DNA of 64,000 nucleotides from the NCBI GenBank assembly GCA_946478755.1, contig CAMLDJ010000001.1, positions 1 to 64,000 on the forward strand. Direction: 5' to 3'. Under the pieces are notes generated by a model. It saw nothing but the letters and a program-made list of their open reading frames with translations. It did no database searches and had not been told where the DNA came from. The position numbers were made by a program, and so were the translations under genes. Numbering within the stretch: position 1 is the first letter of the stretch; the number at the start of each line of letters is the position of its first letter. Source of the DNA: an uncultured Pedobacter sp. (GTDB taxonomy: Bacteria > Bacteroidota > Bacteroidia > Sphingobacteriales > Sphingobacteriaceae). Of the stretch, positions 47,334 through 59,400 are shown piece after piece.

Positions 47334-47438
47334 TCAGAATTTCCTGGCTGCAAGTTCGACCACATTGCGGGCATTTTCATTGCCGTTGCAGCTACATCAG
47401 TCACTATTACCCGTGCCAGGCCATATTCCACTAGGCAT
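47334..47438 (-). pseudogene. Possible coding remnant with in-frame TGA
   Basis: In the gap between the last EPS gene and the phosphopantetheinyl transferase, the reverse strand reads MPSGIWPGTGNSD, an in-frame TGA (47397-47399), then CSCNGNENARNVVELAARKF and a TGA stop. The composition looks protein-like on both sides of the stop, as expected for the decayed end of a gene. No family is recognised, and a chance reading frame remains possible. Confidence 0.25.
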
Positions 47439-47514
47439 ATAAATCACTTCACCAATTTTCAATATAGCGCATATGGCGATTCTTTCTTAAGTTTAGTATT
47501 TTCGCAATCTTTTT

Positions 47515-48201
47515 TTAACAAAAATTCCAAAAAAATAGCTGTTGATTTTGAGCAGTCATGGCAATACTGAAAATATACTCGTGCATGCGGTAGGTTTTGA
47601 TTCCATAGCATACATTGTTTCTAATGACATCATTTTTTAAACAATTGATATCCTGCATTTTCTCGATCAAGCCTTCTCCGGTGGCCTTCAGAATCGCCTC
47701 CTTTCTGGTCCATAACGTATAGAATGCACTTGGCGAACCTATGAAAACCCGTTCTTCTTTGCTAAAACATGCGGGTACCAAAGTTTTGAAATCGAAATCT
47801 GGATTTACACATTCAATATCTATCCCAATAGTTGATGAACTGAGGGCTATAAGAATCAGGTTTTCACTATGTGTGCTATTAAATTCAACGCCTTCAATTG
47901 CTGGCTTTTTATTGCCTGATTGATGGAATTGAAAACCTGCAGGCTGAGCGGAAATAAATTTTGATAAAATGGAACGGAGTGAATGTCTACGTGAAATGAA
48001 ACTTTCCTTGTCTTTTTTGGTAAGAAAACGATTCGCTTTCGTCAATTCTGAATCAGATAAAATATCCTGATAATTAAACTGAATGGAATTATAATACTCG
48101 TCGGCCTCAATTTTAAAAATATGAATAGCATCCTTGTCCAGATCGCGTTTGTCATTATATTCACTCCATTCTGCACAACTTATTGAAATTTCTTCACTCA
48201 T
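47515..48201 (-). CDS. Sfp-type 4'-phosphopantetheinyl transferase
   Basis: 228 residues from the ATG at 48199-48201, just 4 bases past the NRPS stop; an upstream extension would overlap the NRPS gene. The family motifs are present: SRRHSLRSILS, the Mg-binding GIDIE and the FYTLWTRKEAILKATGEG block. It transfers the phosphopantetheine arm from CoA to carrier-protein serines, here Ser1428 of the NRPS and Ser549/Ser1552 of the hybrid enzyme. Its tight coupling argues that it is the dedicated activator of this assembly line. Confidence 0.93.
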   Translation of the reverse strand: MSEEISISCAEWSEYNDKRDLDKDAIHIFKIEADEYYNSIQFNYQDILSDSELTKANRFLTKKDKESFISRRHSLRSILSKFISAQPAGFQFHQSGNKKPAIEGVEFNSTHSENLILIALSSSTIGIDIECVNPDFDFKTLVPACFSKEERVFIGSPSAFYTLWTRKEAILKATGEGLIEKMQDINCLKNDVIRNNVCYGIKTYRMHEYIFSIAMTAQNQQLFFWNFC

Positions 48202-48205
48202 TAAC

Positions 48206-51200
48206 CTATTGTTTACTATCCAATACTTCTTGAAAAATTTGAGCAAATTGTCTATCGTTTGGAGGAAACAGGAATGTTTTATGATCTCCCGGGATGTCGT
48301 AAACTTCAATGCCCTTCTTAGCATATTTATTCCAGCCTAAATAAATCTGGTCATCTAAAAAATAAAGTCGTTTTTTTGCCCTAAAAAGTGTAATTTTTAT
48401 ATCAATTGGCATTAAGTTATAATCATTATGAGCCTTGTCATATTGTTTATAAATTTTTTTCTCATACTGTGTAAAGATGCTTTCCTCAATAGTAGCCTCA
48501 GCTGTAAAGATTTTCTTGATCTTAAATTTTAAAATCTTTTGTTGGTAAGAAAGGGATTCTTTAGGATGTGCAAAAAAAGTATGTAGGAAAAAAGGAATTT
48601 TACGGAACTGGCGTTTTACTTTTTGTGAAACTTTGGCATATCTTGATTGCTCATGAATACTGTTTCCAGCATAAGTATCCATTATCCCCAATAGTATTAT
48701 TTCTTTATTCAAAGCGCTTAACTGGCGTGCTATTTCATAAGCAATAAAACCGCCTAAAGAATAACCGGCTAAGGCATACGGACCATCAGGGTTAGTTTCC
48801 AATATTTCTTCAACATAACGGGCTGCTATTTCTGTTAAATTTGATGGAATCTCCGTTTCTTTGTAAAGCCCAAGTGCCTGGATGCCGTATATAGGCTGAT
48901 CCTGTGCAAGGTACTCACTAACGGATTTAAAAAGTAAAACATTCAGTCCTCCGCCGTGAATTAAAAAAACTGGTGTTTTTGTTCCGGAAGTTTTAATTGG
49001 AACTAAAGCGTCCCATTCTTCTTCGTTTTTTGTTTGTATTTTTTTTGCAAGTTTCTCTATGGTAGAATTTTCAAAAAGGGTAGCTAAGGGCAGTCTTTTA
49101 CCCGTTTCTTTCTCGATCGCAGCCATTACTTTAACAGCAAGCAAGGAGTGGCCTCCCAATTCAAAGAAATCGTCTTTGATATTAATATTTTTGAGACCAA
49201 GCGTTGCAGCCCATATATCTGAAACTATTTTTTGATGTTCATCGAGCTGTTGATCTGCTTTGTCAGCATGCGCCACCTTGGATTGTGGTTTAGGTAGTGC
49301 ATTTTTATCAATCTTATGATTTGGCGTTAAAGGAAAGGCCTTAAGCGCAACAAAATCTCCTGGAATCATGTAATCAGGAAGGTTGCATCGTAAAGATTCC
49401 CTCCAAGAGTCTATCGTTGATTTCGAAAGATGGACTTCATTGATAGAAAGCGGTGTTCTCGCAAAGTCATCCGGTTTTAGCCCAGATAATAATTCTGGTG
49501 ACGGGGGCTCAGGTAAAGTGTTAGGCAGGCTATCCGGGATAAATACGACATCAAAATTTCCATCAGTTCCATCCGTTGTCCATCTTACATGACTACGATA
49601 GCTGTATTGCTGCCCCATTTGCCAAAACACATTAGGATGCTGCCCCATACTCACGATATCTTGAAGCTCATTTTTGATATGCAGAACTGTTGAGTTTTTA
49701 TCTGCAGAAGACATCCAGTTAATTAAGGCAGAGTCTTTTTCGGTTCTTGTATTAAAAATGTTCTTAACCTCTATAATTTTGCCTTCATTACTTTTTAACT
49801 GATTTTCTAACAAATCCAATGATTTCAATTCTTCCCATTTCAGTCTGAGGTCTGGTTTAGCCGTTTGATGTTTAGAATTTACATAAATCCAAACATCGTA
49901 GTGATATTTTGTAGTTTCATTTTGAGATTGTCCCTTTCTAAGTTGCACGTCTATCCCCGTAATCTGTGGCAATAACTTTGGTAACAAGTAAAAAAATCCT
50001 GGATCGGCAACGAATTCATCTTCAATTCTTACCCTGTTATTTACCACTTCTTCAAATTCAGACAGGGTTGTGTCCCCTTTGGCGTGAGATAAATGATCTG
50101 TAGCATGATACATCATTAAAGAATTCATTCCCTGCATATCACCAATAAATAAGCAGCCCTCATTATTTATCCTTTTTATAGATTCTTCAATAACTCTTAA
50201 AAAATAGGCAGTATCAGCGAAATATTGTGCAACACTATGAATTAATATAAGGTCAAACGAAGACGCTATAGCACTAAAATCGTCAGCAGGATTTGCCCGT
50301 GCCACGACGTGCTTCCATTTTTCAGGTGCAGCACCGAGTTTCTCTTTCAGTTTGTCAATAGCAACCTCTGCATAATCAGTAGCCAAATAAGTTTCGCAAT
50401 AAGGCGCCAATTCAAATAATAACTGGCCGCCGCCGCTGCCAATTTCTAAAATATGCTTTGCATTAAGTTCTCTAATCCTTTTTGCAGATACGTTAAGCCA
50501 TTCATCCGCCTGTTTTAAAAGGTCTTCACTGTTCTCCCATTGTTCAAGCAGGACACCGTCGATTTTTTTATCGGGATCGGATGTGTCTCCAGACTTAGCA
50601 GCCATATCATATATTGTATCCCATCGGTCTTTCCAGGATGGAATGTGCTCTTCAGGCTCATTATCTTTCAGGATGACATAGGCAACCAATCTTTTTTGCT
50701 CAAGGTGGTCTTCTCTGGCTACAACTACTGCCTGCTTTATCTCTTCCTGCCCAAGTAATACAGTCTCTATTTCTCCCAGTTCAATACGGTGTCCGCGTAT
50801 CTTTACCTGTTCATCTATTCTTCCCTGATACAGGATTTCGCCGTGTTCCAGAAACTTACCTAAATCCCCCGTTTTATATAACTTGGCATCGGAAATACCA
50901 CTAAAAGAATCATTAATGAAGCGTTCATTTGTAAGTTCTTCGCGATTCAGGTAGCCTGCCGCGACTCCTTGACCACCAATAAAAATTTCACCAGTAATCC
51001 CTGGAGCTAATAAGTCATGTGCTTCATTAAGTATGTAAATTTGTGTATTTTTAATCGGGCGGCCGATTGTTAGTACAACATCTTCTTTTTGAATCTTTTT
51101 AATGGTTGACCAAATTGTTGTTTCGGTCGGACCATACATATTCCATAGTTCTGCGGATTTATCTACCAGGCAATCTGCTAATTCTTTGGACAGTGCCTCA

Positions 51201-53428
51201 CCGCCACATAATACTTTTAGTGATGGGGTAGTTGTCCAGCCAGAATCAATCATCATTCGCCAGGTAGATGGCGTGGCCTGCATAATTGTAATGCCTTTTT
51301 GTTTGATTAAATCCAGAAGTAGTCGCCCGTCCCTCGACGTTTCTGAGTCACAAATGATTAACTCAGCACCGGAAATTAATGGCAAGTATAACTCCAGACC
51401 AGCAATGTCAAACGATATCGTTGTAATTGCTAACAGCCTATCTTGCTCAGTAATTCCAGGCTCAGATTGCATACTTAGAAGGAAGTTCATCAGATTATGA
51501 TGCGAGATTTTTACGCCTTTTGGTTTGCCGGTAGAACCTGAGGTATACAAAATATAAGCAAGGTTGGTTCCGGTAAGCTGCACAGCGGGAATTTGGTTCT
51601 GGTAACCAGCAAGCTCAGCTTGTAAATTATCTATTATAATTTCTGATGCTTCAGATTTGAATCTGCCACTATATATTTCTGATACAAGTAAAATTTTGGC
51701 CTTTGAATCAGAAAGCATGAATTCAATTCTTTCATGGGGATACTCTGGATCAAGTGGGACATAGACCGCACCTGACTTCAAAATCCCGAGTAAACAGACT
51801 AACATTTCTATAGAACGATCAGACGCCAGTCCAATAATGTCTCCGATTTTTATCCCTTTTCCAATTAAATAGCAGGCAAATTGATTTGATCGCTCAATCA
51901 ACTCCTGATAATTTAAGCATTTATTTTTATAAACGACCGCAGTCTTTTGCGGTGATTTTAAGCCATATTCATCGATTAGGTTTGTGAACGCTTTGTCATT
52001 GGGGAAAACAGCATCGGTATTATTCCATTGCTGTATTTTCTTTTTCCATGCATCAGTTTGTTTTAAAGATAATTCCTTGATAACGATGGCCGGGTTATTT
52101 GCAAGCACTTGTAGCAGCTCCTCAAATTCCTCTGCTATTTTAACAATGGTTTCCGCCTTAAATAACTGCTTGTTATAGGACCACTCAAATGTAAACGCCG
52201 ATTTAGATCCGGTAGCATTCAGAAAAATCTCGAATGTTTCGTAGGCTCTCGGATTAGAAATCAGTTGATAATTTAAATTGTCAAATGCAACAGAATTATC
52301 CATGCCCATATCAATATTAAATACAATAGGGGCCAACGGTACACGTGATTGATCTCTTTTGATCTTTAGTAGCTTAATGAGCTGACTAAACGTAAACATC
52401 TGGTGATCGTATGCATCAAAAAAAGCACTTTTCCTTTTTTTAAGATATTCAGTGAATGACTTTTCGGGATTTATAGTAGTTTTTAGGGGTAAAAGGTTGA
52501 CGCAATGGCCAACAAGCCCGAAGTCTCCCGTAGCTGATTGTCCCGCGGCTGGTAATCCAACAACAATATCTCGTTGATTGGTTTGAAGGTAAAGAAATAT
52601 TTCAAAGGCGCTGAGCATCGTATTTACAAGGCTACATCCAGCTTTTGCACCCATTTCTTTAAGTTGATTAACCAGTCCGAGCGATAATTGACGGTCAATT
52701 CTATTTGCATGATAGGTACGAGACAGCGGTCTGGAAAAATCTGTAGGGAAATTCAAAACCGGAACCTGGTCTTTATACATATTTAACCAATATTCCTTTG
52801 TTTGCTGGTAGGCTTTACTTTTTTTGAACTGCTCCATATCATCAGCATATTTGCTGATTTGAGGAGCTGGTGCTAAAATCAGATCTGTACCTTTAACCTT
52901 AGCGTTGTATAATTTACTTAAATCTTCCAGAATCACACCTGTAGACCAACCGTCACCGATAATATGATGCTTAACAATAGTAAAATAGTAGTGGTTGTCA
53001 GCGAGCTTATGAAGGTAGGTTTTAAATAGCGGCCCTTTCTGCAGATCAAAAACAGACTGCATTTGGCCTGCAATAAACTTCTTTAACGCTGTTATTTGAT
53101 CTCTTTCTTCTGAAATATCTTCAAACGGTATTTCAAATGAAATATTTTTATAAACAATAAGGCTTTCTCCATCGCCGCTAACTGTGGCGCGTAGCGCTTC
53201 ATGCCGCCACACGACATCCTGAATAGCTGAAAGAAAATGCTTTGGATAAAAAACACCGGTTAGATCAAGGGAAACAGATTCATTGTACGCGAGATTCGAT
53301 TGATCGCCACCGATAATACAGGACAACCAGATCTCTCTTTGAGGTTCATTAGTGAATACGATTTTTTCTATTTCCTTTTCTGCTTCAAAAGGATTAAAAT
53401 TAATCGGAGTTAGAGTATAATAGGACAT
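48206..53428 (-). CDS. NRPS termination module: C-A(N-methyltransferase)-PCP-TE
   Basis: 1740 residues. The condensation domain (about 20-450) has HHIIGDG at 154-160 intact. The adenylation domain (about 470-1380) has YTSGSTGKPKG, and a roughly 400-residue insert between core motifs A8 and A10 contains a SAM-methyltransferase with ILEIGSGGG (993-1001), the layout of N-methylating modules. Specificity residues by hand alignment to GrsA PheA read D-I-L-Q-C-G-M-I-W-K (674, 675, 678, 717, 741, 743, 764, 772, 773, 1372), close to known glycine codes (DILQLGLIWK). PCP Ser1428 lies in GGHSLL. The thioesterase has Ser1557 (GYSLGG) and Asp1584. It should add N-methylglycine and release the chain. A 9-base gap follows the hybrid gene. 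Confidence 0.95.
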   Translation of the reverse strand: MSYYTLTPINFNPFEAEKEIEKIVFTNEPQREIWLSCIIGGDQSNLAYNESVSLDLTGVFYPKHFLSAIQDVVWRHEALRATVSGDGESLIVYKNISFEIPFEDISEERDQITALKKFIAGQMQSVFDLQKGPLFKTYLHKLADNHYYFTIVKHHIIGDGWSTGVILEDLSKLYNAKVKGTDLILAPAPQISKYADDMEQFKKSKAYQQTKEYWLNMYKDQVPVLNFPTDFSRPLSRTYHANRIDRQLSLGLVNQLKEMGAKAGCSLVNTMLSAFEIFLYLQTNQRDIVVGLPAAGQSATGDFGLVGHCVNLLPLKTTINPEKSFTEYLKKRKSAFFDAYDHQMFTFSQLIKLLKIKRDQSRVPLAPIVFNIDMGMDNSVAFDNLNYQLISNPRAYETFEIFLNATGSKSAFTFEWSYNKQLFKAETIVKIAEEFEELLQVLANNPAIVIKELSLKQTDAWKKKIQQWNNTDAVFPNDKAFTNLIDEYGLKSPQKTAVVYKNKCLNYQELIERSNQFACYLIGKGIKIGDIIGLASDRSIEMLVCLLGILKSGAVYVPLDPEYPHERIEFMLSDSKAKILLVSEIYSGRFKSEASEIIIDNLQAELAGYQNQIPAVQLTGTNLAYILYTSGSTGKPKGVKISHHNLMNFLLSMQSEPGITEQDRLLAITTISFDIAGLELYLPLISGAELIICDSETSRDGRLLLDLIKQKGITIMQATPSTWRMMIDSGWTTTPSLKVLCGGEALSKELADCLVDKSAELWNMYGPTETTIWSTIKKIQKEDVVLTIGRPIKNTQIYILNEAHDLLAPGITGEIFIGGQGVAAGYLNREELTNERFINDSFSGISDAKLYKTGDLGKFLEHGEILYQGRIDEQVKIRGHRIELGEIETVLLGQEEIKQAVVVAREDHLEQKRLVAYVILKDNEPEEHIPSWKDRWDTIYDMAAKSGDTSDPDKKIDGVLLEQWENSEDLLKQADEWLNVSAKRIRELNAKHILEIGSGGGQLLFELAPYCETYLATDYAEVAIDKLKEKLGAAPEKWKHVVARANPADDFSAIASSFDLILIHSVAQYFADTAYFLRVIEESIKRINNEGCLFIGDMQGMNSLMMYHATDHLSHAKGDTTLSEFEEVVNNRVRIEDEFVADPGFFYLLPKLLPQITGIDVQLRKGQSQNETTKYHYDVWIYVNSKHQTAKPDLRLKWEELKSLDLLENQLKSNEGKIIEVKNIFNTRTEKDSALINWMSSADKNSTVLHIKNELQDIVSMGQHPNVFWQMGQQYSYRSHVRWTTDGTDGNFDVVFIPDSLPNTLPEPPSPELLSGLKPDDFARTPLSINEVHLSKSTIDSWRESLRCNLPDYMIPGDFVALKAFPLTPNHKIDKNALPKPQSKVAHADKADQQLDEHQKIVSDIWAATLGLKNINIKDDFFELGGHSLLAVKVMAAIEKETGKRLPLATLFENSTIEKLAKKIQTKNEEEWDALVPIKTSGTKTPVFLIHGGGLNVLLFKSVSEYLAQDQPIYGIQALGLYKETEIPSNLTEIAARYVEEILETNPDGPYALAGYSLGGFIAYEIARQLSALNKEIILLGIMDTYAGNSIHEQSRYAKVSQKVKRQFRKIPFFLHTFFAHPKESLSYQQKILKFKIKKIFTAEATIEESIFTQYEKKIYKQYDKAHNDYNLMPIDIKITLFRAKKRLYFLDDQIYLGWNKYAKKGIEVYDIPGDHKTFLFPPNDRQFAQIFQEVLDSKQ

Positions 53429-53437
53429 GATTTGCTT

Positions 53438-56400
53438 TTAGTTTACTTGCAGGTACTTACCTGGATTTTTTTCATCCTGTATGAACCATCCTGGATTGCC
53501 GTCTTTATCTTTTCCTAACCTGGCATTTGGCAGGGGTGGAGTATTGAAGTTTAATTCTTCCTGATGTTCGGGGATAAATTCTACCGATTTTAACTCTGTT
53601 AAACTTTCTTCAAAAGCCTGTATAATCTGATCAATATCTGTCTGTGTATGCGCAGTTGTCAGGAAACAAGGGAAACCTTCAAGAATGTGTATCCCCTTAA
53701 AACGCATCAATGTGAAAAACAACTCGCTGTAAGCATATTCTTCTTTATATTTTACACGCCATAGGGAGCCGAATTGTGCAATAAACATGGGCGCTTTAAA
53801 CTTGCGGCAAATTGCATTTAAGGTATCAGCAATGTATCTTGTTTTTTTGTTCAGATTAACCTGTAGTTCGGGTCCCTGAGTTTTCAGGTAATTTAAAGAT
53901 GCTTTTGCTGTCGCAAGTGCAAGCGGATGTCGCACAAATGTGCCCGCAAAGTATGTAACACCTGCTTCAGGTACAGAATCGTCACCAAATTGCCAGAAAC
54001 CCCCATCTAAAGCATCCATAAATTTACGTTTTCCGGCAATAATCCCTATAGAAATTCCTCCGCCCGCTACTTTTCCATAAGTGCCAATGTCGGCCTTTAT
54101 ATCAAACATAGCCTGCATTCCACCAGGATGAAAGCGAAATCCTGAGATTACCTCGTCAAAAATTAAAACGCTGCCAGAATTTTCGGTAATCACTCTTAAC
54201 TGTCTTAAAAACTCAATGGGTTGAAATTCTGGTCTGCGACTCTGAATAGGTTCTACTAGTACGGCAGCGAGTTCATTTGCGCGTTCTTTAATAATTTGTA
54301 AAGATTCCTCCGTACCATAATCCAGAATAAGCATATTTTGCACTGCCTCAGGCATGATGCCGGGAGCCGCAGGAAAGGATTTATGTTTTTTGCTGCTTCT
54401 AACAATGACTTCGTCAACGATGCCATGATAAGATCCCGTAAAGGCTACGATTAAGGACCGTCCGGTAACGGTACGTGCAATCCGCATGGCACCAAGTACG
54501 GCTTCCGATCCGGTATTACATAGGGCCGACCTTTCAAAGCCAGTAAATTCGCAGATCAATTTAGTTACCTCACCTGATAGTTCATGCTGAGGACCAATCT
54601 CATAACCCTTTTCGATTTGTTCAATTAATGCATTTTTAATTACGTCAGGTTGATAACCAAGCATATTGGAGCCAAATCCGTTAAGCGCATCGATGTATTC
54701 GTTGCCATCTATATCCCAAAAACGGCTACCTTTAGACTTATTAATGACAATAGAATAAACCAGCTCTTTCGTAGCTGGTTTAAAACCAGATACTACCCTG
54801 GGATCGGCCATATGGGCCCTGTTTTCCTGAGTATAATTTTTACTGGCCCTGGTTTTGTCCGTATATTTTTTGGTCAGCTCCTCTAAATATTGCTGCTGTC
54901 GCACACTTAAGGTTGCAGATTGTTTTTCTATACGTGGACTCGCACCAAAGGGCTTCTTAATTTCAACCAGCTCTTCAGCAGTTAAATCGGGATTGGCACG
55001 ATCCTGACTGACAACTTTTATCGGGTTAATAGTAGAGACGGATTGACGCTGTATCTGCGCGGGTTGATTATTTTGTAATAAAGCTACCTGTTGGGCAAGC
55101 AATTGCAATTGCTGACCAATCAGGTCAAGCGCGGTACCATTTGATCCGGCAGTGTGATGATTTTGCAGAAATTGCGGTTGACTACCAGGAAACTGTACAT
55201 TAATTGCTGCTGGTTGCACTGGTTGCTGAATCCGCTCCTCCGGTAATTGCTTGTTTAAATATTCTGCCAGCTTATCTAAACTGCTATATTCTTCATTCAG
55301 CTGTCGGAAGGTGATGGGTAAATTAAAGCTTTTCTTTAATGCCAATGCGATTTGCGTAAGCAAAAGAGAATCCAGACCCATTTCTATAAAACTTGCCTGA
55401 TCTGAAACATCCTGCATTTCAAGTCCTGACGTATTTTCCAGGATCTCTTTTATCTGATTGATTAACGATTCTTTTCTCATTAATATATTTGGTTCTTCTA
55501 CCTTCGGTATAAAATTTAAAGGTTTTGTAGTCGTGTAATTTAATAATAGGTCTGCAGACGAAGCTACCGGTACAGACGGAGGATAAACCCAATATAACGA
55601 ACTGTTAAATGAGTAAGTAGGCAAATCATTTAATTTGTGCCTTTTTTCTGTTTTATAAAATAATGCCCAGTCAAAATCAAATCCATTGAGCCACAATTGT
55701 CCAAGGGCTTTAAAAAGACTATGGTAGGCAGATTCATTCTTTTGCGGCATCTCAAGCGAGCTTAATATGATATTGTTTTTTTTAGTCGCTTGCTGGCGTA
55801 CAAATGTTGCGGTAGCATTGCCAGGGCCCAGTTCTAAAAAAGCTTTTTCCTGATTTTCTTCAAGCAACTTTATTGCAGCTTTATTAAACTGTACGGTAGA
55901 TCTTAAATGATTGGCCCAGTATTCCGGGTTGGTCGCTTCTTCGTTTTGCAATTTCTCTCCGGTAACAGTAGAATAAATTGGGATTGAAGGTGTATGAAAT
56001 TTTATCGCTGATAAAGTTTGCTTAAAAGGCTCAACCACTTCATCCATCATATACGAATGAAAAGCGTGACTGGTATGCAATAACCTATTGGCGATTTGTT
56101 TTTCATCCAAGAATTGACTGAATTTGGCAATCGCAGCCGAAGTGCCGGCTACAACACATAGTCCGGGAGAATTAATTGCCGCAATTGAAATGTCGACAGG
56201 TAACAATGGGAGCAATGTCTCCGCTTTTTCCCGGACGGACAACATATCACCGCCGGGTAATTCACTCATCAGCTGTCCGCGGGTAGCAATTATCTTTAAG
56301 GTATCCTGTAAGCTGAAAACCCCCGCCAAATGCGCGGCTAAAAATTCGCCTATACTATGACCAATAAATGCAGACGGATAAACACCCCAGCTCATCCATA

Positions 56401-59400
56401 ATTTTGCAAGTGAATAACCTACAGCGAATAATGCGGGTTGACTGTACCTTGTGTTGTTTAGTTTTTCTTCACCTGCCGTATTAAATAGTTCGGGATATAT
56501 GATGTCGACCAGATTTTCATGAAGCTGCCACTTTAAAAGTTCATTACACTCATCCATTGCATCTTTAAACACAGGCTCGTGAAGGTAAAGGTCTTTTCCC
56601 ATATTCAAGAACTGTGAGCCTTGGCCCGGGAACATGAATACAACTTCACGGATATTTGCGGTGTTTTTTTTCGTCTGTCCCGCCAGTGATAAAGGATTTT
56701 TCAACTGTTCGGCCAAATCAGTGCCAGCCTTGAACAGCACAAATCTTCTGTGACTGAAAGGCTGTCTGTATACATTTAAAGTATAGGCCACATCCGCCAA
56801 CGAACTATTGGTGTCGATTACGTACGCTGCTAATTTAGCACTAAATTGATCCAGGCTTTGTTCATTTTTCGCAGAACTGGTCATCAATTGTAATGGACGG
56901 GGAGAGGCAACAGTTATTGGAGGCGTGTTGTCATGTGCTGCAATAATAAGATGCACGTTTGTTCCGCCTACTCCAAATGAACTTACACCGGCAATTCTCT
57001 CTGTATTATCCCAGGACGTTAAGCTATCGTTTACCTTAAATGGACTATGTTCAAAATCAATGTTGGGATTTGCTTTTTTGAAATTGATCGACGCAGGTAG
57101 CAGTTTATGGTGCATCGCAAGGCTCGCCTTAATTAATCCGGCAACACCAGCGGCGCAGGTTAAATGGCCGAAATTGCTCTTCACAGAGCCAATAAGACAA
57201 TATTGATTTTTAGATTGCTGGCCAAAAGCGATATTTAATCCTTCAATTTCAATGGGGTCTCCTAAAGGTGTTGCAGTACCATGGGTTTCAATATAACTGA
57301 TATCAGCAGGACTGACATTGGCATCATTAATAGCCATTCGGATCACATTGGCCTGACCTTCGGCACTTGGCGCAGTAAAACTGCCTTTATCACCACCGTC
57401 ACTATTAATGCCTATTCCTTTTATAACAGCAAAAATATAATCACCGTCTTTTATAGCTTCTTCTTTATCTTTCAACAAAATTACACCGGCGCCATCACTA
57501 AATACAGTTCCTGTTGCATCAGCGTCAAATGGGCGGCAATGGCCATCATTGCTCAGCATCGCACCTTCTTCGTATAAATGCCCGGAATTTACAGGTGAAT
57601 CAATTGTAGCTCCGCCGGCCAGAGCCATGCTACATTGCCCGGATCTTATGCTTTGAACAGCCTGTGCCACCGCAAGCAAAGAGGTTGAACAGGCCGATTG
57701 TACAGTAACTGCAGGTCCCTTTAAATCTAATGCAAAGGCCGTTCGGCTCGCAATGTAATCTTTAGCTGTTACCGTGATTAACTGGGTTTTTCCGACATTC
57801 TCTATAAGCGCTGGATTGGATAATACATTGTGCTCATAATAAGTATTATGGCCTACTCCGGCAAACACGCCTATCGTAGCATCCAGCTGAGTGTTGGTAT
57901 ACCCCGTTTTTTCTAAGACTTCCCAGGCAATCTGTAAAAATACACGTTGCTGCGGATCCATCAGCTCAGCCAGTTTTGGTGTGATCCCAAAAAAAGTAGC
58001 ATCAAAAGACTGCACATCGTCTACTATGCCTCTGGCCTTAACATAATCCGGATTGTTTTTTAATGAATCCGGAATATTATTGTCTAATTCATCATCAGTA
58101 AAAAAGCGGGTAGTCTCTTTACCATTTTTTAATATATCCCACAATTCTTCCACAGATTTTGCACCCGGAAACCTGCCAGCCATGCCAATAATGGCAACTT
58201 CTGTATTTTGGCCGGCTGATGTCGTCCTTTTATTTTTTATAGTGGAGTTATTTGGTTTTCTGCCATCTAAAAACGCTGCAAGATCTTTTATCCGCGGAAA
58301 CTGATAAACTTTAGTTACAGGTAGATTTAACTGGTAACGTGTTTTTAAAAGTGCCACAAATTTTTGGGATAGTAGGGAAGTACCTCCCAGTTCGAAGAAA
58401 TTGTCTTCAATGCCCACTCTATTTACCTCAAGGATTTCTTTCCAGATTTCAGTGATCTGGGCTTCGGTCTTATAGTTAGGGGCGTAATAGGTATTGGTCA
58501 GTAATGAAGATACATCAGGATCGGGCAATAACTTTTTGTTGACCTTGCCATTGGGTAAAAAAGGAAAACTATCCACTTGCATAAACAGCTGTGGCACCAT
58601 GTAGGCCGGAAGCTTGTCGTTGAGAAAATCAGTTATGGCCTGTTTATTATAATGGTCAGGACAGATGACATATCCCATCAGTCTTTTGTCGCCATTGCTA
58701 TTCTCGCGAACCATCACCACCCCTTGTTTTACACCCGGAGCATTTTGAAGGGTGCTTTCTATTTCACCTAATTCTATACGGTATCCATTAATTTTTACCT
58801 GGTCATCGATGCGGCCTAAGTATTGAATATTGCCATCAGGAAGTTTTCGCGCAAGATCACCGGTACGGTATAACCTTGCATTAGGCTGATCACTAAATAT
58901 ATCTTTTATAAAACGTTCATCCGTCAACTCCGGACGGTTTAAATATCCTCTTGCAACACCGGCACCGCCAATGTAAATCTCCCCCGTTTCGCCATCTTCG
59001 ACTTCAGTGAGGTCGGCAGCCATCAGGTAAACCCGCTCGTCAGAAAAAGGCTTCCCGATCGGAATGGTATGGCGATAAGTGGTTGCGGGATCTACGACAT
59101 GCAGCAAACTGCCGATTGTGGTTTCAGTCGGCCCATAATGATTAACCAGCGTAAAACTATTTTGGACCCTGCTTAAGTAATCATTAATGACGGTTGTATG
59201 TAAAGCCTCGCCACCAATGATCAATAATTTATCAGGTAACAGATCTGCACCATTTAATGATAATGATTTCCAGTGTGAGGGTACAAGCTTTAAACAATCT
59301 ATTAAATGGGTATTGAAATATTGATGTATATACTCAACATCGTTGAAGTTTTCTTTGCTGAATAAGTGTAAGGTGCCACCAAATGCAAGTGAACTGTACA

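Noticed and set aside
47347..47392. GCTGCAA/TTGCAGC inverted repeat as terminator of the convergent genes
   Set aside because: The loop is 32 bases long and no T tract follows on either strand.
55025..55235. Gln-rich stretch of the hybrid synthetase as a repeat element
   Set aside because: It is in frame and lies between ACP and aminotransferase, so it is a flexible interdomain linker.
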